Assembly (NCBI RefSeq): GCF_008630495.1
Contig: NZ_VWOJ01000005.1
Span: forward strand, 124,001-188,000
Direction of reading: 5' to 3'
Length of the DNA: 64,000 nucleotides
Origin: Alkalicaulis satelles
Lineage (GTDB): Bacteria; Pseudomonadota; Alphaproteobacteria; Caulobacterales; Maricaulaceae
The translations under genes and the position numbers were made by a program. The notes beneath the pieces are model-generated. The model was given only the letters and a program-made list of their open reading frames with translations, was not told where the DNA came from and searched no databases. Positions 1 through 9,753 of this stretch are shown in pieces; within the stretch, counting starts at the first letter, position 1; every line of letters starts with the position of its first letter.

Positions 1-969
1 GCGCTCCTTGGGCCAGATCATCCCCAGATCAAACTGCCAGCCCATCCAGTAGCCGCCTTGCCCGCGCGCCAGCGGGGCGAGATCGCTGATCAGGGCCAGC
101 GCCCGCTCGCGCCAGCCAACGCCGAGACAGGCCATGGCGAGCTCGGCGGTTTCAGCCGCTGTGATCCAGGGTTCTTCGGCCACGCACCGGCAGCCCAGAT
201 CGGCGACCACGAAGCGGTTCCATCCCGCCTCCAGGCGCTGGCGCGCCGCCTCGCCGCGGATCGCGCCGGTGAGGACGGGATAGTACCAGTCCATGGCATA
301 GCGCGTGCGGTCCTCGCCCAGCCGGTCGAAGCGCTCGGGCGCATGGTTGAAGGCGTGGGCTACAGCCTGGCGCGCACGCGCCCAGCCGGCCTTTCGCTGG
401 CCCAGCGCGTCGGCAATGCGCAGGCCCGCCTCGAAGCTCTTGAACAGCGACGCGTTGCCCGCGCGCAGCGAGTCGATCTCCTCCAGCGGCTGGCCGGGAT
501 CTGGATCGCGCCAGACGATATCGCCAAATTCGGTCTGGCGCGCCGCGACCCAGTCCAGGGCGCGGGTCACCATGGGCGCGTGGCGCGCGATCAGGCGCGG
601 CTCGTCCAGCGCCAGCGCGCAGCGCAGCACGGTGACGGCGGCATATCCCGTGAAATTGGTGTCGCGCGCGGTGACGGGAATGGCGGGCGGGGCGATGCGC
701 TCGCCGCTTTCATCCATGGGCACGCCCGCGCCCAGCTCACCGGTCCAGCCGCCATCAGATTCCTGACGGTCCGCCAGCGCATCCAGCGCCCGAGCTGCAG
801 CTTCGGCGCGCCCGGCCACCGCCAGCGCCATGGCGCTCTCGCCATGATTCCACGGGTCCCACACCCCGGCCTCGACCCAGGGAATCGTCCCGTCACGGCG
901 CTGCAGCGCCTCGATCCGGTCGGCGCAGGCGGCGACATCAACGCCCGGATGAAGCGCGCGCGGGCTCAT
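1..969 (-). CDS. Prenyltransferase-like alpha/alpha-toroid protein (3' end outside window)
   Basis: The minus-strand frame is open from the ATG at 969 to the window edge (323 codons), so the C-terminus is missing. The protein is rich in Trp and Gly with helical repeats (for example [20 protein letters not shown] near residue 30 and [11 protein letters not shown] near 70), typical of terpenoid-cyclase or six-hairpin-glycosidase alpha/alpha toroids often labelled prenyltransferase. No catalytic motif settles its activity. Its start overlaps the stop of the methyltransferase gene by ATGA, so it is the third gene of a coupled operon with a GT4 glycosyltransferase. This suggests a role in making or modifying a glycosylated metabolite or surface glycan. 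Family call moderate; substrate unknown. Confidence 0.6.
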   Translation of the reverse strand, partial: MSPRALHPGVDVAACADRIEALQRRDGTIPWVEAGVWDPWNHGESAMALAVAGRAEAAARALDALADRQESDGGWTGELGAGVPMDESGERIAPPAIPVTARDTNFTGYAAVTVLRCALALDEPRLIARHAPMVTRALDWVAARQTEFGDIVWRDPDPGQPLEEIDSLRAGNASLFKSFEAGLRIADALGQRKAGWARARQAVAHAFNHAPERFDRLGEDRTRYAMDWYYPVLTGAIRGEAARQRLEAGWNRFVVADLGCRCVAEEPWITAAETAELAMACLGVGWRERALALISDLAPLARGQGGYWMGWQFDLGMIWPKER

Positions 970-1688
970 GGGGCGCCTTTCGTGAAATACATGGCCACCG
1001 ATTTGCCCATGAGCGGGTTGAGCGCGGCTTCCAGCCAGCGCGTCAGGCGCGGGCGCTTCATCAGATCCCATTCCAGGAAGCGCTTGTAGAGCGCCACCGT
1101 GCGGCTCTCCTCCTGGCGCGCCCATTTGGCGCAGCGCAGCCACCAATAGGGGCTGTGCAGGGCGTGGGCGTGGTGGGCGGCGAAGCGTGACATGCCGCGC
1201 GCCTCCACCTGACGGCGCAGCGCCCGGGGGCGGAAAATGCGCACATGGCCGCCGGGCGTGTTGCTGTAATCGTCCGAGAGGCGCCAGCAGATCGCCTCGG
1301 GCCAGTAGCGCGGCACCGACAGGGCGAAGCGCCCGCCGGGTTTGAGGATGCGGGTGATTTCAGCCAGCGCTCCGTCCACATCGGGCAGATGCTCAAGCAC
1401 CTCAGAACAGATCACCACGTCAAAGCTGGCGTCCGGCCAGGGCAGGCGCGCCGCATCGCCCACGCACCACACTGCACTGCGCGGCGGATGTTGCGGCGGC
1501 GGGGGCAGTTCGAAGAAGCCGTCGACGGCGCCCTTCAGGTCGTCCAGCGACAAATCCAGCATGACCACGTCCAGCGCCTTGTCATGCCAGTAGAGCGCAT
1601 GGGAATGCCGGCCCCGCCCGCAGCCGAGATCAAGCACGCGCTGACCGTCTTTCAGGTCCAGCGCATCCAGGCGCACGGTCACCATCAT
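966..1688 (-). CDS. Class I SAM-dependent methyltransferase
   Basis: A 240-residue Rossmann-fold methyltransferase of the Methyltransf_11 type. SAM-binding motif I reads [15 protein letters not shown] (about residues 18-32). An acidic loop follows, then [18 protein letters not shown] and the post-motif [12 protein letters not shown]. These are the usual signatures of small-molecule or lipid methyltransferases. The C-terminal half carries basic helices that probably form the substrate lid. Both ends overlap the neighbouring genes by 4 bp (ATGA), which implies translational coupling with the glycosyltransferase upstream and the toroid protein downstream. The substrate cannot be read from sequence. 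Confidence 0.85.
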   Translation of the reverse strand: MMVTVRLDALDLKDGQRVLDLGCGRGRHSHALYWHDKALDVVMLDLSLDDLKGAVDGFFELPPPPQHPPRSAVWCVGDAARLPWPDASFDVVICSEVLEHLPDVDGALAEITRILKPGGRFALSVPRYWPEAICWRLSDDYSNTPGGHVRIFRPRALRRQVEARGMSRFAAHHAHALHSPYWWLRCAKWARQEESRTVALYKRFLEWDLMKRPRLTRWLEAALNPLMGKSVAMYFTKGAP

Positions 1689-2965
1689 GACAGGGGTGCG
1701 CCTTCGCGCGCGGCCAGGATCTCGTCATAAAGCGCGATGGCGGCCCGGGCGTGATCCTCCCAGCGGAAGGCCGTGCGCGCGCGCTGGGCGCAGGCTTTGC
1801 CAACCCGGGCGCGGCGTTCGGGATCGTCCATCAGGCCGGCGATCGCCTCGGCCAGCGCCGCGCTGTCGCCCGCGGGCGTCACGATCCCGGCCTTGCCCGC
1901 CACCTCGGGCAGGGCGCCGCCATCGGACACGATCACCGGCGCGCCGCAGGCCATGGCCTCGGCGGCGGGAAAGCCGAAGCCTTCAAAGCGCGAGGCGGAG
2001 ACGAAGATCGTGCAGCGCCGGTAAAGCTCGGCGATGGCCTCGCGCGTCAGGCCGGAGACGAACTCCACTTGCGCCATCAGCCCGGCGCGCTCCAGGGCGC
2101 GCTTGGCCTGACCCTCGCGCAGCTGGCCAATGACGGTTAGCCGTATCTGGCGGTCCCGGCTTTTCAGCGCATGAAGCGCGTCAATGAGCACGTCGAGGCC
2201 CTTGATGGGCACGTCAGCGGACGCCAGCGCCACCAGCCGGTCCTCGTCACGCGCGATGGACGGGTCGGGGTAATAGACGGCATGATCAATACCGTTATGG
2301 GCCACACACACCTTGGCCGGGTCCACGCCGCAGCGCGCGTGATAAGCTTGGCGCGACGCTTCTGAAACGCACAGGAAATGCTCCAGCCTGCGGGCTGCGC
2401 GCGCCTGCACCTCGACAAAGGAATGCCAGCGGCGGGTGAGGATGCGCCCCATGCGCGTGGCTGCGCCCGCCACTGCGAAATCGCGGTCGATGGCGATGGG
2501 GTGATGAAGGGTGGTGATCAGGGGCGTGCGCCTGGCGATGCGCGCCATGGGCAGGGCCAGGGTCTGGTTGTCATGGATCACGTCATACCGGCCCGGATGC
2601 GCGGCCAGAAACGCCTCCAGCCGCAGGGCGAAGGCGGTCATCTCCCCGAACGCGCCGGTATTGTGAGCGGCCCATTCATGGCGGTCGGCGCGTGAGGTGA
2701 GATGCCTGAACCGCAGCGCCATGAAGGCGTTGGACGTGCTGAACAGGTCCAGGGAGGGCAGTTTTTCCAGCGTCACGCCCTCATCCAGCTCAGGGTAAGG
2801 CGCGCCGGAGGCCACGCTCACCTGGCAGCCCTCGCCCATCAGGGCGCGGGCCAGCTCGCGCACATACACACCTTGCCCGCCGACATGAGGGTGGGAGCGA
2901 TAGCTGGTGACCAGAACCCGCAATGGCGAAGGCCGGCGCGGAGAAGGGGCGAGGGCGTCTTTCAT
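1685..2965 (-). CDS. Family 4 glycosyltransferase (GT-B fold)
   Basis: A 426-residue retaining glycosyltransferase, first gene of the operon. The N-terminal domain opens with [18 protein letters not shown], the glycine-rich acceptor-site loop of GT4 enzymes. The C-terminal nucleotide-sugar domain carries [20 protein letters not shown] followed by [15 protein letters not shown], with the two Glu residues of the EX7E motif. Such enzymes transfer a sugar from an NDP-sugar to a lipid, glycan or secondary-metabolite acceptor at the inner face of the membrane. Donor and acceptor are not predictable here. Grouping with a SAM methyltransferase and a toroid protein points to a small dedicated glycoconjugate pathway. 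Confidence 0.88.
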   Translation of the reverse strand: MKDALAPSPRRPSPLRVLVTSYRSHPHVGGQGVYVRELARALMGEGCQVSVASGAPYPELDEGVTLEKLPSLDLFSTSNAFMALRFRHLTSRADRHEWAAHNTGAFGEMTAFALRLEAFLAAHPGRYDVIHDNQTLALPMARIARRTPLITTLHHPIAIDRDFAVAGAATRMGRILTRRWHSFVEVQARAARRLEHFLCVSEASRQAYHARCGVDPAKVCVAHNGIDHAVYYPDPSIARDEDRLVALASADVPIKGLDVLIDALHALKSRDRQIRLTVIGQLREGQAKRALERAGLMAQVEFVSGLTREAIAELYRRCTIFVSASRFEGFGFPAAEAMACGAPVIVSDGGALPEVAGKAGIVTPAGDSAALAEAIAGLMDDPERRARVGKACAQRARTAFRWEDHARAAIALYDEILAAREGAPLS

Positions 2966-3094
2966 CGGCGCGGGACGCTATAGCGGGCGCGCCCCGCCGC
3001 CAAGAGCAAACGCTGTTCACCGGGGCTGATTTTCAGCGCCGCAAAACCTCCTCGCGGCTTTCACTAACCGCTCCGGCGCGCTAGAGCCTGCCCC

Positions 3095-4264
3095 ATGGTC
3101 CTGCGCCTCGATCCGATCCCGCGCCCGGCGCGCTTCGCGTTGTTTTACGCCGCGTTCTATATCGGGTTCGGCGCCTATCTGCCCTATATGCCGGTCTGGT
3201 TCGAGGCCAGGGGCCTGAGCCCTGAACTGATCGGGGCGGCGGGCGCAGCAGCCATGGCGGGGCGGGTGCTGGCGGCGCCGCTGGGCGCCTATTTCGCCGA
3301 CCGGGCCGCCAGGCGCCGCCATGCGGTCTCCGGCTTCACCCTGGGGTCCGTGCTCATTTTCCTGGCCCATATTCCCGCCCATGAGCCCTGGCTCATCATC
3401 GCGCTGGCGGGTCTGGCGGGCGGGGCCTTTACCGGCATCAACCCGATTGTTGATGCGTTCGCCATGAGCGAATCGCGCCGCCGGCGCTTCGCCTTCGGGC
3501 CGCCGCGCGCCATTGGCTCGGCGGCGTTTATCCTGGGCAATATGGGCTGCGGCGCGCTGATCTCCCTGATCGGTGGAGAGGCGGCGCTGTACTGGACGCT
3601 GACCGGAGCGGGGCTGGCGCTGATCGCCTCATTCTGGTTGCCCGAGGGCCGCCGCGCCCCCGCGCCGCCGCCTGGCGCTCCGCGCGCCGGGCTCATGGCC
3701 GCGCTGCTGGCCGGCGGCATGCCGCTGGCGTTTGCCGCTTCGGCGTTGATCCAGGGCGCCCACGGTTTTTATTACATATTCTCCGCCGTGGCCTGGAAGA
3801 CCCAGGGCATCGCTCCGGTCTGGATCGGCGCCCTGTGGGCCACGGGCGTGGCCGCCGAGATCGTGTTTTTCGCCCTGTCGGCGCGCTATCTCGCCCGGCT
3901 CAATCCCGCTCTTCTGATCGCTATTGCGGGCGCGGCGGCGGTCGTGCGCTGGATCGCGCTGGCCGCTGCGCCGCCCTTGCCGGCGCTGTTCGCCCTTCAG
4001 GGCCTGCATGCCCTGACTTTCGGAGCGAGCTATTTGGGCTTTCTGCGCTATGCCGCCGAGCATGTGCCCGAGCGGTTCGCCGCTACCACCCAGGCCGTTA
4101 ACTCCGCCCTGGCGGGCGGCTTGGTGCTGGCTGCAGCGAGCCTTATATCGGGATATGCCTATGAAGCGTTCGGCGCAGGCGGGTTTGCGGTGATGGCCAT
4201 CCCTTCGCTTGCAGGCATGATCTGTGCGCTGGCTCTCGCGCACCGGGCCAGAAACAGGCCATAA
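3095..4264 (+). CDS. MFS transporter, LacY/HcaT-like (MFS_1_like)
   Basis: A 389-residue inner-membrane protein with about 12 predicted hydrophobic segments, beginning FALFYAAFYIGFGAYLPYMP near residue 15. The motif after TM2, ADRAARRRHA (about 68-77), matches the MFS cytoplasmic loop between TM2 and TM3. The overall pattern, with a central YYIFSAVAWKTQGI and a second-half AEHVPERFAATTQAVNSAL, resembles the MFS_1_like/HcaT group of proton-coupled uptake permeases. The substrate is unknown. It is transcribed divergently from the GT operon and ends 60 bp before the lipid-transport operon, with no obvious functional link to either. Confidence 0.8.
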   Translation: MVLRLDPIPRPARFALFYAAFYIGFGAYLPYMPVWFEARGLSPELIGAAGAAAMAGRVLAAPLGAYFADRAARRRHAVSGFTLGSVLIFLAHIPAHEPWLIIALAGLAGGAFTGINPIVDAFAMSESRRRRFAFGPPRAIGSAAFILGNMGCGALISLIGGEAALYWTLTGAGLALIASFWLPEGRRAPAPPPGAPRAGLMAALLAGGMPLAFAASALIQGAHGFYYIFSAVAWKTQGIAPVWIGALWATGVAAEIVFFALSARYLARLNPALLIAIAGAAAVVRWIALAAAPPLPALFALQGLHALTFGASYLGFLRYAAEHVPERFAATTQAVNSALAGGLVLAAASLISGYAYEAFGAGGFAVMAIPSLAGMICALALAHRARNRP

Positions 4265-4324
4265 TGACGCCGCAACCGGAGACAAGTCTCGCTAAAGCCT
4301 CGCGAAAGGGCGCATGACGGGGAC

Positions 4325-5476
4325 ATGAACGCCGACACGCTACATCCCGACAGAGCCAGCCTGTCTATGCGCCGGGACGGCGCGCAGCTTGTCCTCGAGC
4401 CGCGCGGAGACTGGCTTGTGGATACGATTGCGCGCCTGGAGCCGTCCCTTCACCAATTGGAGCGCGAAAGCGGGTTCAGCGTCCTGACTATTGATGTGTC
4501 CGGAATCGGACGAATCGATACGGCGGGCGCTTATCTTCTGGGCCGGCCGCTCAAACATGCCGGCGCGGCGGACGCCGCCATCAAGTTTGCCGGCGAACAT
4601 CCCACCGCCGAACGTCTGATCACGGAGATGCGCGCGCGCCAGATCGATGGCGGGCCGGAGCCTGATATCGACCGCTCGCTGGCGGGGGTTATGGCGCGCA
4701 TCGGGCGCGCCGCTGACAGCATATGGCGCGAGACCTATGACAGCTTCGCCTTTCTCGGGCGCACCACGACCACTGGCGCGGCTGTAGCCTTGCGGCCAGC
4801 GCGCTGGCGGGTGACCTCCATGGTCTATCTGATGGAGACCGTAGGCGTGAACGCCCTGCCCATCATTGCGGTTCTGTCCTTCTTCATCGGCGCGGTGGTC
4901 GCTTATATGGGCGCCAACCTGCTCGATTTCATCGGCTTTTCGGTGTTCACCGTGGAGCTGGTGGGGATTGCCGTGCTGCGTGAGTTTGCGGTCCTGATCA
5001 CCGCCATCCTGCTGGCCGGACGCTCGGCCTCGGCCTTCACCGCCGCCATAGGCTCGATGAAGATGCAGCAGGAAGTCGACGCCATGAAGGTGATGGGGCT
5101 CGATCCCTATGAGGTGCTGGTGCTGCCGCGCGTGTTCGCGTGCGCCATCATGGCGCCGCTTTTGACTTTGGCGGCCATGCTCAGCGGAATCTTCGGAGGC
5201 ATGCTGGTGGCCTGGGCCTCGCTGGGCATTTCGCCAACCTTCTTCATCGTGCGTCTGCAGGATACGGTGCCGATTGATCATCTGTGGGTGGGCCTTTCGA
5301 AAGCGCCGGTCTTCGGTCTGGTGATCGCGATCATCGGCTGCCGCCACGGCCTGAAGGTGGGCGGGGACGTTGAAAGCCTGGGCTCCAGCGTGACCACTGC
5401 TGTGGTGCAGGCCATCTTTGCGGTGATCCTGATCGATGCGCTGTTCGCCATGCTCTATCTGGAGATGGGCATATGA
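4325..5476 (+). CDS. MlaE-family lipid ABC permease with N-terminal STAS domain
   Basis: A 383-residue fusion. Residues about 15-100 form a STAS/MlaB-like domain (strand-rich, with LTIDVSGIGRIDTAGAYLL). Residues about 125-383 are an MlaE permease with the conserved GAVVAYMGANLLDF region and the ELVGIAVLREFAVLITAILLAGRSASAFTAAIGSM core (given here only to mark the segment around 215-250). The permease sits in the inner membrane and partners an ATPase and an MCE protein to move phospholipid between inner and outer membranes. In E. coli the STAS partner MlaB is separate; fusion to the permease is common in alphaproteobacteria. The stop overlaps the next start (ATGA), so it is the first gene of a four-gene operon. 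Confidence 0.92.
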   Translation: MNADTLHPDRASLSMRRDGAQLVLEPRGDWLVDTIARLEPSLHQLERESGFSVLTIDVSGIGRIDTAGAYLLGRPLKHAGAADAAIKFAGEHPTAERLITEMRARQIDGGPEPDIDRSLAGVMARIGRAADSIWRETYDSFAFLGRTTTTGAAVALRPARWRVTSMVYLMETVGVNALPIIAVLSFFIGAVVAYMGANLLDFIGFSVFTVELVGIAVLREFAVLITAILLAGRSASAFTAAIGSMKMQQEVDAMKVMGLDPYEVLVLPRVFACAIMAPLLTLAAMLSGIFGGMLVAWASLGISPTFFIVRLQDTVPIDHLWVGLSKAPVFGLVIAIIGCRHGLKVGGDVESLGSSVTTAVVQAIFAVILIDALFAMLYLEMGI

Positions 5477-6252
5477 GCGCGGACCTGATCATCGAGGTGC
5501 GCGGGCTGCGCACCCAGTTCGGGACCCATGTGGTTCATGACGGGCTGGACCTGGAGGTGCGCCGCGGCGAAGTGCTGGGCATTGTCGGCGGTTCGGGATC
5601 GGGCAAGTCGGTCCTGCTCAATTCCATCATCGGCCTGCTGCAGCCGGCGGCGGGGGAGATATTCATCGATGGCCGCTTGCGCTCGCGCCTGACAGACAGC
5701 GAGCGCGCGGCGCTGGAGCGGCGCTGGGGCGTTTTGTTCCAGTACGGCGCGCTGTTTTCGGCCCTGAGCGTGCGCGAAAACGTCATGGCGCCAATGCGCG
5801 AGCATCTCGAAATCAGTCACGCCCTGATGGCCGAGCTGGCTGATCTCAAGATCGCCCTGGCCGGTCTGGGGCCGGAGGCGGCGGGCAAGCTGCCCTCCGA
5901 GCTGTCAGGCGGCATGCGCAAGCGCGCCGCGCTGGCCCGGGCGCTGGCGCTGGACCCGGACATATTGTTCCTGGACGAGCCCACAGCGGGGCTTGATCCC
6001 ATTGCAGCGGGCAAATTCGACACACTGATCCGGGAATTGTCACAGACGCTGGGGCTTACGGTAGTGATGATCACGCACGATCTTGATACCCTGCATGCGA
6101 TTTGCGACCGGGTGGCCGTGATCGCGGAGAAGCGGGTGATCGCCAATGCGCCGCTGGATGAGCTCACGCGCCATCCCCATGTGTGGATACAGGAATACTT
6201 TGGCGGGCCGCGCGGACGTGCTGCGTTGCGCCAGGGCGCAGGCAGCCGGTAA
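5473..6252 (+). CDS. ABC transporter ATP-binding protein, MlaF type
   Basis: A 259-residue cytoplasmic ATPase. Walker A is GGSGSGKSVLL (about 38-48), the signature motif LSGGMRKRAALARAL (about 142-156), and Walker B DILFLDEPTAGLDP (about 162-175), followed by the switch His in VVMITHDLDT. The loop FQYGALFSALSVRENV is typical of MlaF/Ttg2A enzymes. It powers lipid movement with the preceding MlaE-type permease, with which it shares a 4-bp overlap. The C-terminus has the short extension seen in this subfamily. Confidence 0.93.
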   Translation: MSADLIIEVRGLRTQFGTHVVHDGLDLEVRRGEVLGIVGGSGSGKSVLLNSIIGLLQPAAGEIFIDGRLRSRLTDSERAALERRWGVLFQYGALFSALSVRENVMAPMREHLEISHALMAELADLKIALAGLGPEAAGKLPSELSGGMRKRAALARALALDPDILFLDEPTAGLDPIAAGKFDTLIRELSQTLGLTVVMITHDLDTLHAICDRVAVIAEKRVIANAPLDELTRHPHVWIQEYFGGPRGRAALRQGAGSR

Positions 6253-6279
6253 CAGAAGCCAAAGAAGGCGGACGGACCC

Positions 6280-7236
6280 ATGGAAACAAAAGCCCATCAC
6301 GCACTGGTCGGATTCTTTGTCGTTTTCCTGACGATCGCGGGCGGCTTTTTTGCGCTCTGGCTGTCCCAGATCGCGTTTGACCGGGAGTATCGTGAGTTCG
6401 ATGTCATTTTTGACGGCCCGGTGCGCGGCCTGCGCGAGGCTTCGGAAGTGCGGTTCAACGGCATTCAGGTCGGCGAGGTCACGGAGCTGGGCCTCAATCC
6501 CGAGGACACCACCCAGGTGATCGCGCGCATCCGGGTGGATGCGGCCACGCCGGTCAAGGTGGATTCCACCGCCCAGCTTGAACCCCAGGGCCTGACCGGG
6601 CTGTCGCTGATCCAGATTTCCGGCGGCTCGGCGGAGGCGGCCCGTCTGGAGAGCCGGTTTGGCGACCGGGCGCCGCGCATCTATGCGCGCCAGACCCAGC
6701 TTGATGAGCTGTTGTCGGGCGGAGAGACCTTGCTGGAAAGCTCCCAGCTGGCTTTCACCCGGGTCGCGGCGCTGCTGACCGATGACAATATCGCCTCGGT
6801 GTCGCGCACATTGAGCCATATCGAGACCCTGACCGGCCAGCTGGCCGAAGAGGACGGGCTGGTTGCGGAGATGCGAATCGCGGCGCGCAGTCTGGACCAG
6901 GCCGCCCGCGACGTGTCGGAAGCGGCGGTGGGCATCGAGCGGTTCGGCCGCACCGCCGAGGTCTTCCTGACCGATGAGGTCGGCCCCATGGTGGCCGATG
7001 TCTCGGCAGCCTCCATCGAGGTCGACAAGGCCTCCCAGGAAACCTACGCCATGCTGTCCGCCCTGCGCCCCGGGCTGGAGCGGTTCACCGATGAAGGCCT
7101 TGGCCAGCTGACCGCCGCGATCCGGGATCTGCGCGGGGCGCTGGCGGCCATGGAGCGCATCATGCTCGATTTGGAAGAAGATCCGTCGGCGTTCGTTGCC
7201 CGTACGTCCGGTGAGGAAGTGGAGGTGCCGCGATGA
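6280..7236 (+). CDS. MlaD-family MCE-domain lipid-binding protein
   Basis: A 318-residue periplasmic protein anchored by one N-terminal transmembrane helix (about residues 8-28, LVGFFVVFLTIAGGFFALWL). An MCE domain follows at about 38-115 (VIFDGPVRGLREASEVRFNG, then the hydrophobic GLTGLSLIQISGGS). The long remainder is amphipathic and helical, as in MlaD/Ttg2C-like proteins that form hexameric lipid tunnels. It is coupled to the next gene by an ATGA overlap. It is longer than E. coli MlaD (about 183 aa) because of the extended helical tail, which fits the alphaproteobacterial version. Confidence 0.9.
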   Translation: METKAHHALVGFFVVFLTIAGGFFALWLSQIAFDREYREFDVIFDGPVRGLREASEVRFNGIQVGEVTELGLNPEDTTQVIARIRVDAATPVKVDSTAQLEPQGLTGLSLIQISGGSAEAARLESRFGDRAPRIYARQTQLDELLSGGETLLESSQLAFTRVAALLTDDNIASVSRTLSHIETLTGQLAEEDGLVAEMRIAARSLDQAARDVSEAAVGIERFGRTAEVFLTDEVGPMVADVSAASIEVDKASQETYAMLSALRPGLERFTDEGLGQLTAAIRDLRGALAAMERIMLDLEEDPSAFVARTSGEEVEVPR

Positions 7237-7892
7237 GGGGCCTGACAATCAAGCGCCTGGGGCGCGCCGCCGCCGTGCTGGCGGGGGCTGTTGTCTTGAG
7301 CGGGTGCATCTCGCTTCTGCCAGAGACCCAGCCGCGCACGCTTTACCGGCTGGCGTCGGCTGAAATTCACGCCGACGCCATGCCCCGCCGCGCGGCCATT
7401 CCGGTCAGCCTGGAGCGTATTGACGCGCCCCGGGCGCTGGCCACCGACAAAATCGCGCTGGAACGCAATGGCGCGATCGCCTACATGGCCGGCGCGGGCT
7501 GGGCGGCGCCTGCGCCGGTGCTCTTCCAGAGCGTGCTGGAGGACGCCTTCTTTTCAGAAGCTCCGCAACTCTCAGCCGTGCGCGCCGAGGACGGGGTCAG
7601 CGCGCGTTACCGGCTGGACGCCGAGCTGCGCCGGTTCGAAGCGGTCTATGATCAGGGCGAGAACGCCGCGCCACTGGTGCGCGTGACCGTGCGCGCCCGT
7701 CTGATCGACCGGGGTGAACGCACGATGGCCGCTCGCCGGGTGATCACCCGCGAGGTGCGCGCCAGCGCCCATCGTCAGAGCGCCATTGTGGACGCCTTCT
7801 CGCGCGCTTCCCACGACGCGGCGCGGGAGCTGGCGGGCTGGACCGGGAGGGAGGTCTGCGCCATCGAGCCTGAAGCGCGCGCCTGCCGCTAG
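7233..7892 (+). CDS. ABC-type transport auxiliary lipoprotein (PqiC/DUF330-like)
   Basis: A 219-residue protein with a lipoprotein signal peptide: basic start, hydrophobic stretch AAVLAGAVVLSGC, and the lipobox Cys at about residue 25. The mature part matches the ABC-type transport auxiliary component family (YRLASAEIHAD... RAAIPVSLERIDAPRALATD, with a C-terminal AFSRASHDAARELAGW helix). These lipoproteins sit in the outer membrane and act with MCE transporters. It overlaps the mlaD-like gene and closes the operon. No MlaC-like soluble carrier or MlaA is visible in the operon, which is usual for this arrangement. Confidence 0.82.
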   Translation: MRGLTIKRLGRAAAVLAGAVVLSGCISLLPETQPRTLYRLASAEIHADAMPRRAAIPVSLERIDAPRALATDKIALERNGAIAYMAGAGWAAPAPVLFQSVLEDAFFSEAPQLSAVRAEDGVSARYRLDAELRRFEAVYDQGENAAPLVRVTVRARLIDRGERTMAARRVITREVRASAHRQSAIVDAFSRASHDAARELAGWTGREVCAIEPEARACR

Positions 7893-7911
7893 CTTGCCGC
7901 CGTGAAGTTCA

Positions 7912-7938
7912 GCCAAGCGCGCCAGATACGCGCTTGGC
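7912..7938 (+). terminator. Hairpin after the lipid-transport operon
   Basis: A perfect 10-bp stem (GCCAAGCGCG / CGCGCTTGGC) with a 7-nt loop lies 20 bp after the operon stop. No clear T-tract follows, so termination strength is uncertain. Confidence 0.55.
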
Positions 7939-8014
7939 GTAGGCAACATGGTTTACACCCTGTTATCCGCATTCCTTCAAAGCTGGCTTTGTCTAGTCGC
8001 TTTGGGAGGCGGTC

Positions 8015-9694
8015 ATGAGCATTCGCGTCAAGATTCTCTGTGTTATCGGTGTTCTCGGTGTGGTGGCCATTATTCTGGCCGGGCTCGGCATTCAGAGCAT
8101 GCAAGCCTACAACGAGCGGGTAGCGGCTTATGAGAGAGCTTCTGACCGGGCCTATTACGGGTCGCACATCAACCGGCTTGTGACCGGCGTGGTGATGGAA
8201 TCACGCGGCATCTACGCCTCCACCACTACCGAGGAGGCGGCGCCCTTCGCGCAAGGCTTGCTGCGGCGGCTGGACGAGATTGATGCGCTGCTGGAGAGCT
8301 GGAGCCGTCTGGTTCCGGAAAGCGGAGAACAGCGTGACCTGTTCGAGGCTGTGCGCACACGCACCGCGGAGTTTCGCAGCTTCCGGGAGGAAACGGCCCG
8401 TCTGGGGACCCAGGTCGACCCCGCTCAGGCCAATATCCAGGGCAATAACATGGCCAACAGGACCAACCGGCGCGCCTATCAGGAAGAGATTGATGCGCTG
8501 GTGAACCGCAACCGCGAAGTCCTGGAGGCGATCGAAGCCGAGCTGAGCGGGTATTACTCCTCGCGCGTCATCATACTGTCCATCATCGCGTTTATCGGCG
8601 TGGCGGGCGGCCTGCTGTTCGGTCTGTACATCGCCATCTTCCAGGTCAGCCGTCCCCTGAAACAGGTCACGAACGTGCTGGGCCAGGTGGCGGGCGGTGA
8701 TCTGTCGGTTGAGTTGCCTGAAACCCGCTCGCGCGACGAGATCGGCCAGTTGTGGAGCACGGTGGGTGTGCTGCGCAGCGCCCTTCATGAGGCCGAGACG
8801 CTCAAGGCTGAACAGGCGCAGGCGGAAATGCGCCAGCGCGAAGCGGCGCGCAAGGCGACCATCGAGATGGCTGAGCGCTTCGAGGCCGAAGTGGGTGATT
8901 TGATCGAGGATGTCTTCCAGGCCGCCTCGCAGGTCTATAATGCTGCGGGCATCGTCAACACAAACGCCAGCCGCTCCAATGAGGAATCCACATCCGCTGC
9001 GGCGGCTTCAGAGGAGGCCTCGGCCAATGTGCAGACTGTGGCGGGCGCGTCTGAAGAGCTGTCAGCCTCCATCCAGGAAATCTCGCGTCAGATCAGCGAT
9101 GCGTCGGGTCTGATCGGCGAGGCGGTCTCCCAGGCCCAGGCCACGGATGCTGATGTGCGCAAGCTGGCCGAGAACGCCGGCAAGGTCGGCGAAATCGTTA
9201 CACTGATCCAGGGCATAGCCGAACAGACCAATCTTCTGGCCCTGAACGCCACCATCGAGGCGGCGCGCGCCGGCGAGGCGGGCAAGGGCTTCGCCGTGGT
9301 CGCCGACGAGGTCAAGGCGCTCGCAACCCAGACGGGTCAAGCCACTGGCGAAATCGAAGCGCAAATGTCAGCCATGAAAGCCGCCACCAATCAGACTGTG
9401 GAGCGCATCGCTGATATCGTGAAACGGATCAACGATCTGAACGTGTTGACCGGTGGTGTCGCCGCATCGGCGGAGCAGCAGGGCGCGGCCACGACCGACA
9501 TCGCCAACTCCATTTCCGAGGCGGCTGCGGGGTCAAGCCAGATCGCCGTGGCGGTTGAAACCCTGAAGCAAATTTCTGACGGCAATACCGAGGCGTCGGG
9601 CGAGCTGATGTCGGCTTGCGAGACGCTCAATGGCCGCGCCGGCCAGCTCAAGGACGAGATGACGCGCTTCGTGGCGGGCATCAAGGCGGCCTGA
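8015..9694 (+). CDS. Methyl-accepting chemotaxis protein
   Basis: A 559-residue chemoreceptor preceded by a good ribosome site (gggaggcggtc). Layout: TM1 about residues 8-30; a short helical sensor region about 32-185; TM2 about 188-210; a HAMP domain about 212-265 ([20 protein letters not shown]); then the helical signalling domain. The signalling tip is recognisable as [20 protein letters not shown] with [18 protein letters not shown], which contacts CheA/CheW. The ligand is unknown. No CheR/CheB pentapeptide is visible at the C-terminus. It stands alone between two terminator-like hairpins, as expected for an orphan receptor. Confidence 0.92.
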   Translation: MSIRVKILCVIGVLGVVAIILAGLGIQSMQAYNERVAAYERASDRAYYGSHINRLVTGVVMESRGIYASTTTEEAAPFAQGLLRRLDEIDALLESWSRLVPESGEQRDLFEAVRTRTAEFRSFREETARLGTQVDPAQANIQGNNMANRTNRRAYQEEIDALVNRNREVLEAIEAELSGYYSSRVIILSIIAFIGVAGGLLFGLYIAIFQVSRPLKQVTNVLGQVAGGDLSVELPETRSRDEIGQLWSTVGVLRSALHEAETLKAEQAQAEMRQREAARKATIEMAERFEAEVGDLIEDVFQAASQVYNAAGIVNTNASRSNEESTSAAAASEEASANVQTVAGASEELSASIQEISRQISDASGLIGEAVSQAQATDADVRKLAENAGKVGEIVTLIQGIAEQTNLLALNATIEAARAGEAGKGFAVVADEVKALATQTGQATGEIEAQMSAMKAATNQTVERIADIVKRINDLNVLTGGVAASAEQQGAATTDIANSISEAAAGSSQIAVAVETLKQISDGNTEASGELMSACETLNGRAGQLKDEMTRFVAGIKAA

Positions 9695-9705
9695 TCAAGG
9701 TCTGA

Positions 9706-9746
9706 CGCAGCCGGGCCGGGCGGGCTTGTCTCCCGGGCCGGCTGCG
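9706..9746. terminator. Bidirectional terminator-like hairpin between convergent genes
   Basis: Arms 9706-9720 and 9732-9746 pair over 15 positions with one mismatch and an 11-nt loop. It sits exactly between the convergent chemoreceptor and ubiA genes. There is no strong T-tract on either side. Confidence 0.6.
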
Positions 9747-9753
9747 CCGCAAC

